DNA of 64,000 nt, taken from the NCBI GenBank assembly GCA_036346375.1, contig CM070520.1, positions 51,354,198-51,418,197 of the forward strand. Reading direction: 5' to 3'. Positions 1-11,089 of this stretch are shown here, piece after piece. Every line of letters begins with the position of its first letter. Position 1 is the first letter of the stretch. The DNA comes from Guadua angustifolia. Its lineage: Eukaryota > Streptophyta > Magnoliopsida > Poales > Poaceae. The translations under genes were made by a program, and so were the position numbers. Under the pieces are notes generated by a model. The model did not search any database and was not told the origin of the DNA. It was given only the letters and a program-made list of their open reading frames with translations.

Positions 1-8
1 ATAACAGA

Positions 9-356
9 AAGTTAAATACCTCCTTGCATCTGTGAGAACAAATGTTGATGGATTTCAAGGCAAAATTCAATTCTTTCTAAAGTTCATCCTGAAAGTTGTC
101 ATGCTCTAATTTATCTTCCACATTCTCATCCCCGAATGAGAATACCATTAGCAGTTTATTTTCAAAATGATCCTATTTATTGCCAAGACCAGAGTAAAAA
201 TAGGCTGCCTATGGTATTCTCATTTGGAGATGAGGGTGAAATGGAAGATAAATTAGAATATAACAACTTTCAAGATGAACTATAGAAATAATTGAATTTT
301 GCTTTGGAATCTATCAACATTTGTTCTCACAGATACGAGGAGGTACTTGATTAACT
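9..356. repeat. Long imperfect inverted repeat (foldback, MIR-like hairpin)
   Basis: Positions 9-154 and 205-356 are reverse complements of each other over about 145 bases, with scattered mismatches and small indels, around a 50-base loop (155-204). Transcribed from either strand, this would fold into one long hairpin. No TA or TTA target duplication or recognised MITE terminus is visible at the ends. It could be an unclassified foldback MITE, or an inverted duplication of the type proposed as the source of young plant miRNA or siRNA loci. The structure is seen directly; any small-RNA role is inference. Confidence 0.8.
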
Positions 357-1140
357 TTATGCTATGCCATTAAATCATTCTAGTGATATGATACACTTTT
401 GTTCTATTCAAGCCTTGCTATTTAAACAGTTATATAAGGTGATGATCTCAAAAGAAGAAAAGTCTATGTACTTGCATATCAGGTGATGATCTCTTGGTAG
501 CAAATAGTTATGGAAACAAACAACTAATATTTATGCTTTCTAAGGCAACCAAGAAGCAATCTCTCTAAAAAGAAAAAATGTGTACTCGCATATTTGCTAA
601 TGATCTCTTAGTAGCAAACAGTTATATAAGGTTTTAGATAACAACAACATATGCAAAGTGGTTGCACACTTCGTTTGCTAAGTAGTAGTATTAATGCAAC
701 TGAAGAAGTAGAGAGGATTCTAACACCTTAAGCATCCATCAAACCAAACATAGCGGATTATCAGGATTATTTGATCTGCTCATGATGCGCTCAACCTACT
801 CAATGTAGCTAGTCGAGAATTTTATATCATTTTTGCCCTACCTTAAAGTAGCCTTAAAAACTCAAGTTTAGGTGATCACCTCAATCATCTGGAGAGCAGA
901 ATAGATCTCCCTTCCCGCTACTGACCGCCGTCTCTCCCTCTCCGCTACCGATTGCCGCCCTCTCCATCACCGACGTGTCCTCCTCCATAACCGATACGGT
1001 CTTCTCCAAGATCTCCACCACTATGAGGCGTTGGGGAGGTCCAAGGGTGACGCAAGCATGGAGAGGCGGCAGAGCGGGGCGTGAGGGGCAGGAGAAGGTG
1101 CGAGATGTGGGGTGGAGATGAATGGGGTAAACTCCTTTTA
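357..1140. other. No gene seen; contains a diverged direct duplication
   Basis: I find no coding region here. A segment at about 470-512 recurs in diverged form at about 584-634, sharing the core GATGATCTCTT-GTAGCAAA-AGTTAT, and the GTGATGATCTC motif also occurs near 440. From about 900 to 1100 the sequence turns GC-rich with CTCTCC-type low complexity, resembling the internal part of a non-autonomous DNA element, but no termini could be set. Confidence 0.45.
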
Positions 1141-1144
1141 TAGA

Positions 1145-1245
1145 GGTTTTATCACAGAAGGTTTGCTAAAAAAACCATATGTGATATGGTTTTTATTGAA
1201 AACCATCCATGATATGTAGTCATATCACATACGGTTACACCTATC
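1145..1245. repeat. Degenerate CACTA-type subterminal repeats
   Basis: Alternating TCACANANGGTTT and AAACCNTNTGTGAT units occur in both orientations. They match the subterminal repeat family seen at 14075-14382 and 39380-39647. No CACTA terminus is found beside them, so this looks like a solitary decayed element end. The segment from 1246 to 1764 holds only a short unconvincing open frame. Confidence 0.4.
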
Positions 1246-1767
1246 CCCTATTCCAAGATTTCATTCTTGTTCGTTATTGTTTCGCATCAATGTTTCATGC
1301 AGGAGCGACTTTCGCTCATATTTACCTATCATCGACTTCGCCGATTTGTTGGAAATTTAGATAGCACATCGCATACACTACTAGAGAGCACCCTCCACAC
1401 GAACATGGTACTGCTGTTAGGAATTTTTTTGCCAGCAACAAAGATTTTCTTTCATAATGATTTGTTTCCCCAACTAATCAGGTTATACCGATTACATCTT
1501 ACGGATGTGTTACACATGATATGTTGTCCCGGAGGGAGGTAAGCTCAAGCGTAATGTTCTTGTCTAGGAAAACAGTTCACATCAACGACTTTTTTTTTCC
1601 TTGATAGGAGTTTACATCAACAAATGCTGAAGCCTTAAAATGTCATTTGGGCTCTACGCGGGCTTTGAAACGAAGAGCGAGGCAGGATGGCCAACTGGGC
1701 TCCAAAAACCACCGGCCCACTTGTTAGAGTGCGCCTCGCTTGGTCCGATCCATCACTGTAGAAATTA

Positions 1768-2041
1768 AGGTCTGTTTGGTAGAGCTTTAGATCCTAGCTT
1801 CACCTCAGATCTGAAACTTATAGAGTAAAATAAAATGAATTAAATTCATAGAGTTGGTCGATCAAGGTATTCCTAGCTCCAGAAATTTATGGAGTTGGAC
1901 CTGTGGGTATATTAAGAGTATTTAGTTAGGTCATATTGTTTTCATTTTATACTAAAAATATAAATTTAATTCACTTTATTTTAGCCTACAAGCTCTAGAT
2001 CTAAGGTGGAGTTGAGATCTGAAATTTTACCAAACAGAGCC
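1768..2041. mobile_element. Tourist-like MITE (PIF/Harbinger type)
   Basis: A 274-bp non-coding element. Its ends are inverted: a GGTCTGTTTGGTA-type sequence on the left and TACCAAACAGAGCC on the right. It is flanked by TTA at 1765-1767 and 2042-2044, the target duplication of PIF/Harbinger elements, with one extra A on the left. The interior is AT-rich and carries further inverted similarity (an AGATCTGA motif near both ends). It has no transposase and would depend on one supplied in trans. The family assignment rests on termini and target duplication only. Confidence 0.65.
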
Positions 2042-2069
2042 TTAGTCTAAAATGTAAACAAGATGGCCC

Positions 2070-2141
2070 ACCTAAACACTTATACCCACAGCTCCAGCTC
2101 TACGAATCTAATGAAGCTGGAGCTATACCGAACACAGCCTA
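2070..2141. repeat. Partial MITE-like palindrome next to the Tourist element
   Basis: An imperfect palindrome (CAGCTCCAGCTC ... GAAGCTGGAGCT) is followed by CCGAACACAGCCT, which resembles the right terminus of the neighbouring MITE. A related inverted segment lies inside that MITE near 1888-1914. This may be a second, truncated copy of the same kind of element. Confidence 0.35.
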
Positions 2142-2148
2142 AGAGTTA

Positions 2149-3077
2149 AGAGTAGCTAACCTTGCTAATCTCGAATGAGTTTTTTACGAAAAAATTCATG
2201 ATTTGTCTTTATATACTTGCGCCATTGATAATTTGTCCTGTGATGTTTTACTAACATACGAACCCTAAGGCTACATGTCAATGAGACATAGGGACAAATC
2301 ATCAATTGCACCAACTAAAACATAATCATCAAATCTCCTACATTGTTGGTCGTTCCTACAAGCAAAAAGAAAAGAAAAGAAAAAAAAAACACCCGCTTTG
2401 TTCCAAACACCCCCCGGCGTGCCTTGCTAATCGAAAATTTCAGGAGAGGAATCGAAGCCAGTTCGTGGGCGAAGAATATTTTTTTGTTTGCTCCATCGAT
2501 ACTGACCTTAAGTCCCAGCAATGTGCATAACCAGCCAATATCAAGTGCGATCTTGTGCTGAAAGACAAGCATCGTATTTCTGGAATCATGAAAAAAAAGT
2601 AAGAAGTTAGCTAAAAAAAATATTAAACTCGCAACACTAACATACTGGCATGGATTTTGATTTAGTACCTTTTACTAAAAAGAGTTTGATTAATCGAACT
2701 GTGATTATATAGTCCGAATTTTTATAGACAATCAAAATTAAAGAAATTGTAAAAAGGGTATCATTGGATTAAACTGTTTTTGAACCACTCAGCATCAGTG
2801 TCTTTTGAATAGAACAACAGCTAAACAATTTGAACAAAAGTAGGTTAGAGGGAAAAAAGAACATTTATATTGGTATACAAGTTCATGATGTAAATTATTA
2901 GCTCCACTTTCCACCCTGTTATGACTTTGGAATACTAGAGTTGGACCTGCGCTGTGCTCCGAGGATTATTTTTTTGCTTATGATTGAAGAAAATGGCTTT
3001 TTTATCATGATACTTCAGTAGCATAACTCTAAATGTTTGGCCTTTTTTACTCTGGAAAATTATAATCATGACTCAGA
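2149..3077. other. AT-rich intergenic sequence, no gene seen
   Basis: The open frames here are short, low in complexity and unsupported. One small inverted pair exists: a TTGATNATTTGTCC sequence at about 2222-2238 against its complement at 2290-2307. Homopolymer A and T runs are common. No promoter or RNA gene is recognised. Confidence 0.4.
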
Positions 3078-4262
3078 AGTATGGCAATCTGGCACGGTGG
3101 GCACGGATAGTACTCACCTATGCCATGCCCGCTAGCCAAAATTTTCCCCACGGGCATACCCGTAAAGGATGGTGGACAAAGATCCTCGCCCATACCCGTC
3201 ACCCGCGGGTATCCGATGCCCGTGTACCCACCACCACTTCATGCAACCAACATCTCATTATAAAGGCAATGAACATATTAAAAGACAAAGATCAGTTCAA
3301 CCCAAGTTGGCTACTACTTCCCAGAGTCGACATCTGAGAAACATGCAATATAGCTCATAGATATGAAAGCTCAACACAAATCACAAGCAACAAATTGGAA
3401 TTTAGGACAGGGCATGGAAGAAAAACAAACTTGTTGGTGGAGGAATTCAGCCGGTGTGGTGAACTGGTGACCACGAGTGAGGAGGGGATCGAGAGAGTTG
3501 GGGTAGCCGTCAGTAGGATGCTTTGGCGTCGGCAAGATGTGTTGGTGGTGGAGGGAAGGAGGCGGATTTGGGAAGGGGAATGGTGAAAAATGACCCTCGG
3601 GTTAGGGCCTGGGACCAGATCAGAAGGCAGCTCTTACTTTTGTTACCACATCGCTTTGGCCTCATCTCCTTTGCCTTATTTCTTTGCAAGAAATCCCCTA
3701 AACCTCATCTTCTACCAGATCAACAGGCCTTTGCTACCGGCTAGGATCCACTAAAGCCTTTGTTGTCGGTTGATAGGATGGAGCAGGAAGCGACGTCCTA
3801 GGAGTTGGGGAATAGGAGAGAGGAGACAGATCTGTCAATGAGAAAGGAGTGTGGAGCCATGGATGGTGCCATGGTAGGAGGCAGTGTTGCGCGAGGAGAG
3901 TGAGATAAGGAGCGAGGGACTTAGGAGGTGGAGAGAGGAGAGTGAGAAAGGAAAAGAGATTAGGGAAACTGGGTGGCGGTGGCATGGTGTCGGTTAGTGC
4001 TAGGAAATCATAGGCCGAGAGGGATGGGATTGTGGGATGCCTTTAGGGTTTTCAAACATGGCCCACTTGTCACTACTTATTGTCGGGTAATCGGGAAAAA
4101 TAGGTACGGGTGAAGCCTCCCTATGCCTATGCCCGTTTGCCTATCGGGCAAAGATTTGCCCCCATGAACATGCCTATGGGCAATAAAGGAAGAACATACC
4201 CATCTCTATTAGGGTTTTTACCTACGGGTTCGCCGATAATCCAGCAAGATTGCATCCCTAGT
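3078..4262. mobile_element. Candidate non-autonomous hAT-like element
   Basis: The left end carries ATGGCAATCTGGC. The right end, read on the minus strand, carries TAGGGATGCAATCTTGC. These resemble the TAGGGATGGCAA-type termini of many plant hAT elements. Both subterminal regions are rich in GGGCATACCCGT and CCCGTGGGTA-type motifs in both orientations, as is usual for that family. No 8-bp target duplication could be found and no transposase is present. The middle (3395-3990) has GA-rich sequence without a recognisable product. Confidence 0.35.
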
Positions 4263-4854
4263 TAGGACCGAGACCATGCCTATCACTCATCACCAAATGG
4301 AAGTCCAGGCGGGAGAAGATGGAGTGGAGGGTGTCGTCGTTCAGCGACTGCGCCATCGACCCAGAGCCGCCGCCGCCTCTGCTGCGCTTGACGCCGGCTC
4401 TTCCGCACCGGCCCTGGCTGCTGCTCGCCTCCATGGCTCTCTCTCTCTCTCTCCGCTTGTTTCTGCCTTCCCGACCGGTTGGAGACCGGACTAGAGCCTA
4501 GAGGCCTCGTGGACGGGCGGTCGCCGGCGCCGCTATGCTACGCATCCGCCTACCCTGGGGCACGGCTGGGCTGGGCTCAGCTGCGTTGACCATGCCACTC
4601 TCTAGGCCTAGTAGATCGTGTCAAATTTGCAATTTGTAAGCATCCAAAAAATCTAAATTACCTTCCCCTAAAAAATCCAAATAACCCATCCTCTATGAAA
4701 AACTAGATGTGGACGCGCAATGCCACATCACGTGAGGGTAACACCACATGGATCGAAGCCTTAGTCAGAAAAGTCTCCGGCTTTAGTTTACGAACCAAAT
4801 AGAGCTGTGTGGTATACGCTACGTCAAATGAATTCCTATTCGGGGTTAGACATA
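4263..4854. other. GC-rich stretch and spacer, no assigned gene
   Basis: A GC-rich block at 4300-4580 includes a short (CT)n run at about 4437-4462. It also contains overlapping short open frames on the plus strand, the longest about 60-70 codons, proline- and leucine-rich, with no recognised domain. I cannot separate a small gene from chance coding. The sequence after 4600 is AT-rich and apparently non-coding. Confidence 0.3.
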
Positions 4855-5260
4855 ATTTTTCAAAACCTCAAGGAATTTTTTTGCCAAAAGGAGTGGTCCT
4901 GGTCTGGATAAAATTTTCTGAAACCACAAGGTTTTTTGTGCAAAAGGGCTTGAGAATGAGCTGGACTCGAATTTGCGGAATCACATATCACAAGTTTTTT
5001 TTTAAAAAAAAGAGATGATGGGCGAGAGGATTTAAACGCATTTTTAGATTTTTTGAAAAGTTTTTTTTTGGACAAAGAATCGTGGAGGACTTAAACACAT
5101 TTTTGTAATTTTCGGAGTGCTCTAAATGGAATTTCGGAATTTTTGGATGGCCTTTTTGCAAAAGAGCCAGCAGAGGAGCTGAACATAATTTCGAAATCTC
5201 CAGATAGCCTCTCCGCTAAGTGATGATGTGGCGGAAGAGCTAAGCCGAAATCCTCCATCT
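4855..5260. repeat. Decayed ~60-bp tandem repeat array
   Basis: About six diverged units follow each other, each shaped as an AT-rich half (ATAATTTT or AAATTTT, then a homopolymer T run) followed by a G-rich half ending in GAGCTGG, GTCTGG or GAGGA. Unit starts fall near 4852, 4914, 4969, 5030, 5090 and 5185. Spacing is about 55-65 bases with one longer unit. No coding function is seen. Such arrays are common inside grass DNA transposons, but no termini were found here. Confidence 0.5.
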
Positions 5261-6079
5261 TTAATATAAGTAGTTTGCACATAAGTCATCTTGGAATATA
5301 TGTCAGTTTATCATTTTTAGTATTGATCGTCAATATGTAGAAGAGTATTTAATCAAATGAATTGGTGATAGCAGTATATTTATGTAATTATTTTTTCAGT
5401 GTACTTTTCTGTAATTTTATTTTAAAATGTATTTTTTTTTAAAAAAATCCACTCTTCGTGTCATACTCCTGCTCTAAGATACCTTGACTTGTCAAGATCT
5501 TCAAGATACAACCTGTTGGTAGACTTGTAGTAGATTTCGCAGCATTCGCGCGGGCAAATCGTAGTAAAATTGTACTTAGTTTTCGCTAATGATTTTTCAT
5601 GGCAAGCATATTAATGTCATTTTCGTGCGACCAGTCCAAGCATTTGCACGTGCTGGCCTGGAAACTTTGCTGCGATGTATGCCATTGTTTGACTTGTAAT
5701 GTGTAACCTAGCGAGCGATGGCAGTGGTGCACGTGTGCATCTTATTTAGATTTCTTTGCCAGTCTTGCTAGCTGGAGCTGGGCACTTGGCTACAGATGAG
5801 TAACTCCAAAGAGCGATGCCAGTCGGCCTTGGAGTACCTGAGCCGGCCCTTTTCTCGATCGATAAGGCTTCTTCCGGGAACATCTACGTGTCCCTGTACG
5901 AAAGTTACGCGTGGACCGTGGCTCGATCTTCCAACTTGCTGCCTTGACAACTACCAAATTATTACATGGCGTACGTAGGAGGCAAGGTGTAGGGTGATCC
6001 AGTGGCAGCCCCGGCAAATTTTGGAAGCCTAATAAGGCTAATTACGTGTTGGCAAGAACTTGCTCAAAAGGAGATCAGG
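5261..6079. other. Flank 5' of the LINE insertion, no gene seen
   Basis: Mixed-composition DNA in which I recognise no gene. Two CACGTG hexamers occur near 5647 and 5730. Short frames from about 5795 to 6017 exist on both strands but lack domain signatures and any start context that would favour one of them. The sequence matters as the pre-insertion target of the LINE: it should continue into the DNA after 13777. Confidence 0.4.
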
Positions 6080-6094
6080 ACTGACGGTTTTTAT
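6080..6094 (+). repeat. LINE target-site duplication, left copy
   Basis: This 15-bp sequence is identical to 13763-13777. The exact match across 7.7 kb fixes both LINE boundaries and implies no later deletion at either end. Confidence 0.9.
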
Positions 6095-6427
6095 TTGGAA
6101 TGTCAAAGAAGATACACTGCATGCGGGACGACCGTAATAGGAGTAGGAAGATGCCTCCCTCACGCTCGCACCCTCACCCCTCCCCTCATCCCTACCATTC
6201 CCGCCCAGATCCAGCTGAAATCCCCAACAAATCCACCAAATCCTCCAACCCAATCCCAGATCCGGCCCCCACATGGATCTATCGTCGCCGGGGCGACAAG
6301 CTTCCTGGAACCAGCGTCACGAGCAACATTCAAAGGGGCTGAAGTCCGCAAATGAGGAGGGTCTCATGGCAACTACGGAGGAGGATTCATCCTTTTCGCC
6401 AGACCGGGATCCACGAACCCCCCCGAG

Positions 6428-7828
6428 GTGTTGGATCTGTTCCCGGAAATCATAACTTCATCGCGTTCACCTTGGGGACGGCGCCAAGAAAAAATTCAAG
6501 AGGTTCGGCAGATAGGGCACACAGAGCAGACGGGCATTCAACCGGTGGAGTGTAATGGCTTTCCCAGGCAGCATTCAAGAGTAGGAGCCGAACCTGATAT
6601 CCTGGAATCCAGGATCCCAGCCTCACAGAAGGAGAAATGGATTCAAGAGGGACTGCACAATACTTCAGTAGGCAGCTCAAGGCTCGTCAATTTCGCCGGT
6701 CAATTGGAGAAGACTCAGCAGCTTTTGGGAGGAGCCCCGATGGAAGCAAGCAAAAATCAAGATTCGAGCACGCCACCCCGAGGCTTCTTGACGGCTGATG
6801 GTCCAAGGGATGAGTCACAGGAGTGGATTCGAGTTAAACCACAACATTGGTGGAGGAAGCGACAGTCGCATTCATTTCGCGAAGGCAAAGCGGAGCAACC
6901 TGCAGCACCACCTAATGGCTCAGCATTCTTCAAGCGGAAGGTGGAGGGTAAATGCTTTAATTGTTTTTCACTAGAACATGTGGCTCGTTTCTGCAATGCT
7001 TCGACCAAGTGCTGGAAGTGCCTCCAGTTTGGGCACAAAGCCATTGCATGCTCGAGGAATAGAAATATCAGCAGAGACTTGTATATATACAAGCAGAAGC
7101 CAAGTGCTCCAACTCAACCAGCACCAAAGCTCCCCCCCACATACCCTCACAACTCCAGCAACCGATCTTTCTGCGAAGTGGTTCGGGAAGGGGGAAGCAT
7201 GGCGGCACGATACCCGGGTGATCCAAGGGCCAGGCCGGCCAGAGCTTTCTGCGCCATTTCGGCAACTGGCCCCATCAAGCGCCGAAGAGACGATCTCATT
7301 GAAAGGGCGGTGGTCTGCTGGTTCGATGGTAACAGCCATGATGTCGAGACGTCCACTGTAGGCGACATGCTGCGGGATCGCTTCAACCTCAACCACGGCG
7401 ACTTTCAACTTGTCAAGCACTTCCCCGAGCAATTCCTCATCATCTTCGCTGAACCTGCGGCCAAGAGAAGAGCTGTGAGCACTGCAATGGTGCCATACCG
7501 AGGTAGAGAATTCAAGTTTGCAACTTGGACAGAACATCGCTACACCACAAACATCAACTTTGAGTATCACGTCAAGGTCCGGGTGGAAGGTGTTCCTGTT
7601 CATTGTTGGAGCGAAGAGGTGGCAGCGCGGGCCCTGGGGAAGAGCTGCGCGATCCACTTCGTCCAAGAGCGCACAAGGAGGGAACGCACCAGGTATTTCG
7701 ACCTTTGGGCTTGGTGTGCCGACCCTTGCGATATACCGAAAGAGGTCAGTTTGGTGGTGATGGAGCCTGACAGACAGCTCCCCCCCCACCAGCATTCCGC
7801 TTCCGCAAATGGCGCCGCACTTCGATGA
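6428..7828 (+). pseudogene. LINE ORF1, N-terminal part (CCHC nucleic-acid-binding protein)
   Basis: An uninterrupted frame of 466 codons. ORF1 proteins of plant LINEs bind the element RNA. Two retroviral-type knuckles are visible: C176-C179-H184-C189 and C195-C198-H203-C208, both CX2CX4HX4C. The segment after about residue 290 (VVCWFDGN through the YRGREFKFATW region) resembles the DUF4283-like RNA-binding fold that accompanies zinc knuckles in grass ORF1 proteins; usually that domain precedes the knuckle, so the order is worth noting. An overlapping upstream frame (6273-6455) may be the true N-terminus, split off by a frameshift. The frame stops at 7828 and the likely continuation (8157-9518) lies in another frame, so ORF1 is probably broken. 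Confidence 0.75.
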
Positions 7829-8156
7829 TCCAACCGACCTGAAGAGGGGGCAAGTTTTCAACCTCCGCAACCACTTGGAGGTCATGGAGGACCTTTCCTT
7901 TCTCCGCAGTCGAGGCGGCTTGGGAGGCCCACCGAACCGCAAGCAGCGCCGAGAATTCATCTGGGCCTATGGGGTGCCGGATGAGGTGGGGGAGAGGCGC
8001 GACCAGGCGGAATTAGACAGGGGCCGGGGCACAGCCCGCCATCGACGCTACGACCGCGATGACGACGACGAACATAACCGCGACAACCGGCATCGCAGCT
8101 CGCGCAGACATTGCAGCATGTCGAGCTAGGTTCGTGACTCTAGATGCAGGGGTGGC

Positions 8157-9518
8157 ATGGAGGACTACCACAGTGCATCTTGGCGTGGCCTTGCGGGAGA
8201 GTCTTCGCGGCGCTACAGGAACAACAACTCAAAGCAGCAGCCACTCCTGAGTCATTCGGCCAACTCTTCCTGGCTTCCGAAGAAAGCAGCACCTCAGAAG
8301 GACAAGATCAAGCGACGAGTCACCTTTGCAGAGCCTCTTCTGTTCGACCAAGAGAAGTGCCAGACGGAGAGTGCCTTCATCAAGCCAGTGGACAGCATGC
8401 AGAGGGAGACCTCTCCCGCAGATAAGTGTATACAGCTGGGGTCACCGGTACGTTCGACTTTCCTATCCCCTGTGTACTCTTTGCAGCCGCTTGCTTCTAT
8501 GCTTCCCTGCGTAGATCCCAGTTTAGTACAAGGGGATATGGGGGTATTCCCTGTCTCTCGGGTTGAGGATGTTTTGCGGGTTGGGGAGGGGACAAACAAC
8601 CTGCAGGCTGGAGGTGATATCCCTGGGCTGGGGCCTCATGCCGGTCCTACCGAAATATCAGCTGTTAATAGTCCCATGCGGTTGCCCAGTCAATGCCAAA
8701 GTAAAGCTCCTAGTTCAAGCGCCGAGATGGGGATCCCTAATGTACCAGTCGAAATCCCCCAAATAGATATTCCTGACCCTTCTGAAAATAGCTGTCGCCG
8801 GGGTGGGGACGAGACTCTCAATCTGCTAGAGGGGGATATGAACTTGATATTGACGCCATATATTGAATCCACCATCGCTACGTCAACTACTAGTCCCATG
8901 CAATTACCTAGCCTATGCCGAGATGAAACCAATACCTCACCCGTCCAAACAGAGAACCCTGAAGCACCAACGGAAAATTACCAACTGGAGATACTAGAGC
9001 CTCAGGTGCCACAGTGCCTAGTGGACCATCAAACTGCTGCCCAAGCACCAACGCTTACAGACCAAAGCCAAAGCACACCCAATAACCAGAGGGGATTAGA
9101 AGAATTTATAATAGATGTTTCACGCAACACCGAAGAGCCCATCATACAATCTCCTCCATGCATCAATGAAATGGTACCGTATATACCCGAAACCAAGAGA
9201 TCATCCCCTAGCAGCTCCACGCAAAGAAAAAGCTCGAGATTAGCCGAAAAGGCCAAATCCAGACTAGGACTCAGCAAGGGACCCATCCAACTAGCCCAAG
9301 AAATTCTAACGACAAAACTCAAAGAATTAAGTCCTCCAGCAAAATCTGACAATTCACATGCGGACCTTTTTGAACAACTAGCTGGACATTTCGAACGACC
9401 AATTAGCAAGGAAAAGGTGGAGGCACTACTGGAGCTGGTGAACCATGGCTGCACCAAACTCAAGACCAAAAAGAAGATAGCTAAGGTGACACCGGCGACA
9501 AAGACATCACTCGGCTGA
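8157..9518 (+). pseudogene. LINE ORF1, C-terminal part (frameshifted continuation)
   Basis: A 453-codon open frame downstream of the knuckle-containing part. It is hydrophilic and rich in Ser, Pro, Gln and Glu. It has two loosely similar blocks (PMRLPSQCQ and PMQLPSLCR, each in a Pro/Thr/Glu-rich context), suggesting an internal protein repeat, and a basic C-terminus (KLKTKKKIAK). No enzymatic domain is seen. It lies between the first ORF1 part and ORF2 and most likely belongs to the same ORF1 polypeptide. The short frame 7809-8129, with an Arg/Asp-rich tail, would bridge the two. Function beyond RNA binding is not inferable. Confidence 0.6.
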
Positions 9519-10002
9519 GGGTCTCATAGGGGGAGGCCAGTCTGTGGAAGGAGATTTGTAGTTTGCAAAACATGTTAGATGTAATTCTGGACCGACATTG
9601 GGTAATGGAAGGGGAACTATGTCGTCTAGTATGCCTGATGGCTGGTGGCAAGTTTTTTATTGACAAGGTTTGGTTAGTAGTCACCCAATTGTACTCTGGT
9701 GAGGTGTGGGTCTTCTGGCCATGGCATTGTAATGTCGTTTGCTTCGCTGGCGACCTATGTCTGATGCTATGTCTGGGTGCTGGTGGTTCCTTTTTTCTCG
9801 GCATGACATGGCTAGTAGTCGCTGGTAGCTATTCCTGTGAAGTGTGGGCCTCTCGACCTTTGTATCGTCAATTAAACTATAGCGCTAAATGCCTGGGAAG
9901 TGTACCCAGTGATGTTGATGTTCTCCCCCTATGTATTTTGGCTATGTGCCCGATATCTAATATAAGCTTTGCCTCCCCCGAAGCCGTTTGTTCCAGTCTA
10001 TA
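9519..10002 (+). other. LINE inter-ORF spacer with an internal duplication
   Basis: Spacer between ORF1 and ORF2. A block at about 9600-9720 is repeated in diverged form at about 9745-9855; both hold GGCTGGTGG or GTGCTGGTGG, a T-run, TGGTTAGTAGTC or TGGCTAGTAGTC, and GAGGTGTGGG or GAAGTGTGGG. An open frame runs through it (9563-10003) but shows no domain. It is treated as non-coding. Confidence 0.45.
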
Positions 10003-10742
10003 ATGCCAACAAATTGCATGATTCTCTCATGGAATGTTAGAGGTTTAAATGATCCTGCAAAGCGAGAAAGTGTTAAACGTTTCATTCTTTCAAGTGGTGC
10101 TACAATTGTGTGTCTCCAGGAAACAAAAATAGCCACCGGACAACGGGATTGCTAATCGAAACTTTAGGGATGAGACTAGCTGCCCGGACTTCATATATGC
10201 CGACCAATGGATCCTCGGTGGAATTCTTCTTGCGGCCTTAGATGATATATATGATCTTGAGAATACTCGAACCACTCCGCATACAATCATCGCAACTTTA
10301 ACCTCGCGATACAATTCGGGCGTGGGACATCACGGAGTGTATGGACCACAAAGTGGACATGGATAAAAGAAATTTCCTTCGAAATGGAAGCAATCAATGG
10401 AATAGTGATGCCCATGTGGTTAATGTTAGGGATTTCAATCTCATAAGACAAAGGCATGAAAAGAACAGAGGCCCCACAAATAGAAGAATGATGCAACGCT
10501 TCAACCATACCATCAATAGATCGCAACTTTTGGAGCTTGACCTACATGGCCGCGATTTCACATGGTCAAATGAACAAAATCCACCCACCATGACAAGAAT
10601 TGATCGTTTTACGCTACAACGGAATGGCATGAGGCATTCCCAAATCTTGATTGCAAGGAATGGCAACTATGACATCGACCATTGCCCTCTTCTAATGCAA
10701 GGAAATGCTTCCTTCCAATTCTTTAAGGGCTTTAAGCTTTGA
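10003..10742 (+). pseudogene. LINE ORF2, apurinic-type endonuclease domain
   Basis: The ATG at 10003 opens a frame beginning with SWNVRGLNDP and followed by CLQETKI. These are the two N-terminal signatures of the APE-like endonuclease of L1 ORF2, the Asn and the catalytic Glu. The frame stops at about 10155. Recognisable endonuclease sequence continues in another frame at 10341-10742, including DLHGRDFTWSNEQ and a DRF motif, followed by DHCPLL where the family has a D-H pair near the domain end. The enzyme would nick target DNA to prime reverse transcription. At least two frameshifts make it inactive as written. Confidence 0.8.
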
Positions 10743-11089
10743 AGCTTCTTTGGATCTCCATGCCGGGTTCCATGATCTGATGGCTCAAGCATGGACACAA
10801 CCGGTCCATCGTCCGACGCTATGCTAAAGTTGAATATCAAAATGTCGAGAATCGCTAAGGCAATCGCAGACTTGGAGGAGACAAACTTTTGTAATTTTAG
10901 CACTACAAACAGCGATGATTCAAATCATTATAACCATCCTTGAAAGCACTCAAGAAAAACAACCAATGTCTCAAAATGAACTAGATTTCTAAGACCATCA
11001 AAACCAAACTCCTTGGCCTAGCCGCCATACACAAATCAAGGGCCGCACAACACGCTAGATTAACAAACATTAAGTATTGGGGACGCCAA

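Noticed and set aside
1377..1391. CACTACTAGAGAGCA as a possible CACTA terminus
   Set aside because: The usual CAG after CACTACTA is missing, and no partner terminus, target duplication or matching subterminal repeats were found.
1267..1542. 91-codon plus-strand open frame
   Set aside because: No recognised domain, AT-rich context, and adjoining decayed transposon subterminal repeats; chance frame.
3395..3744. Overlapping short plus-strand frames
   Set aside because: GA-rich low-complexity translation inside the hAT-like candidate; no recognised domain.
6971..7960. 329-codon minus-strand frame
   Set aside because: It lies antisense over the CCHC-bearing ORF1 of the LINE, whose motifs are on the plus strand; it is a shadow.
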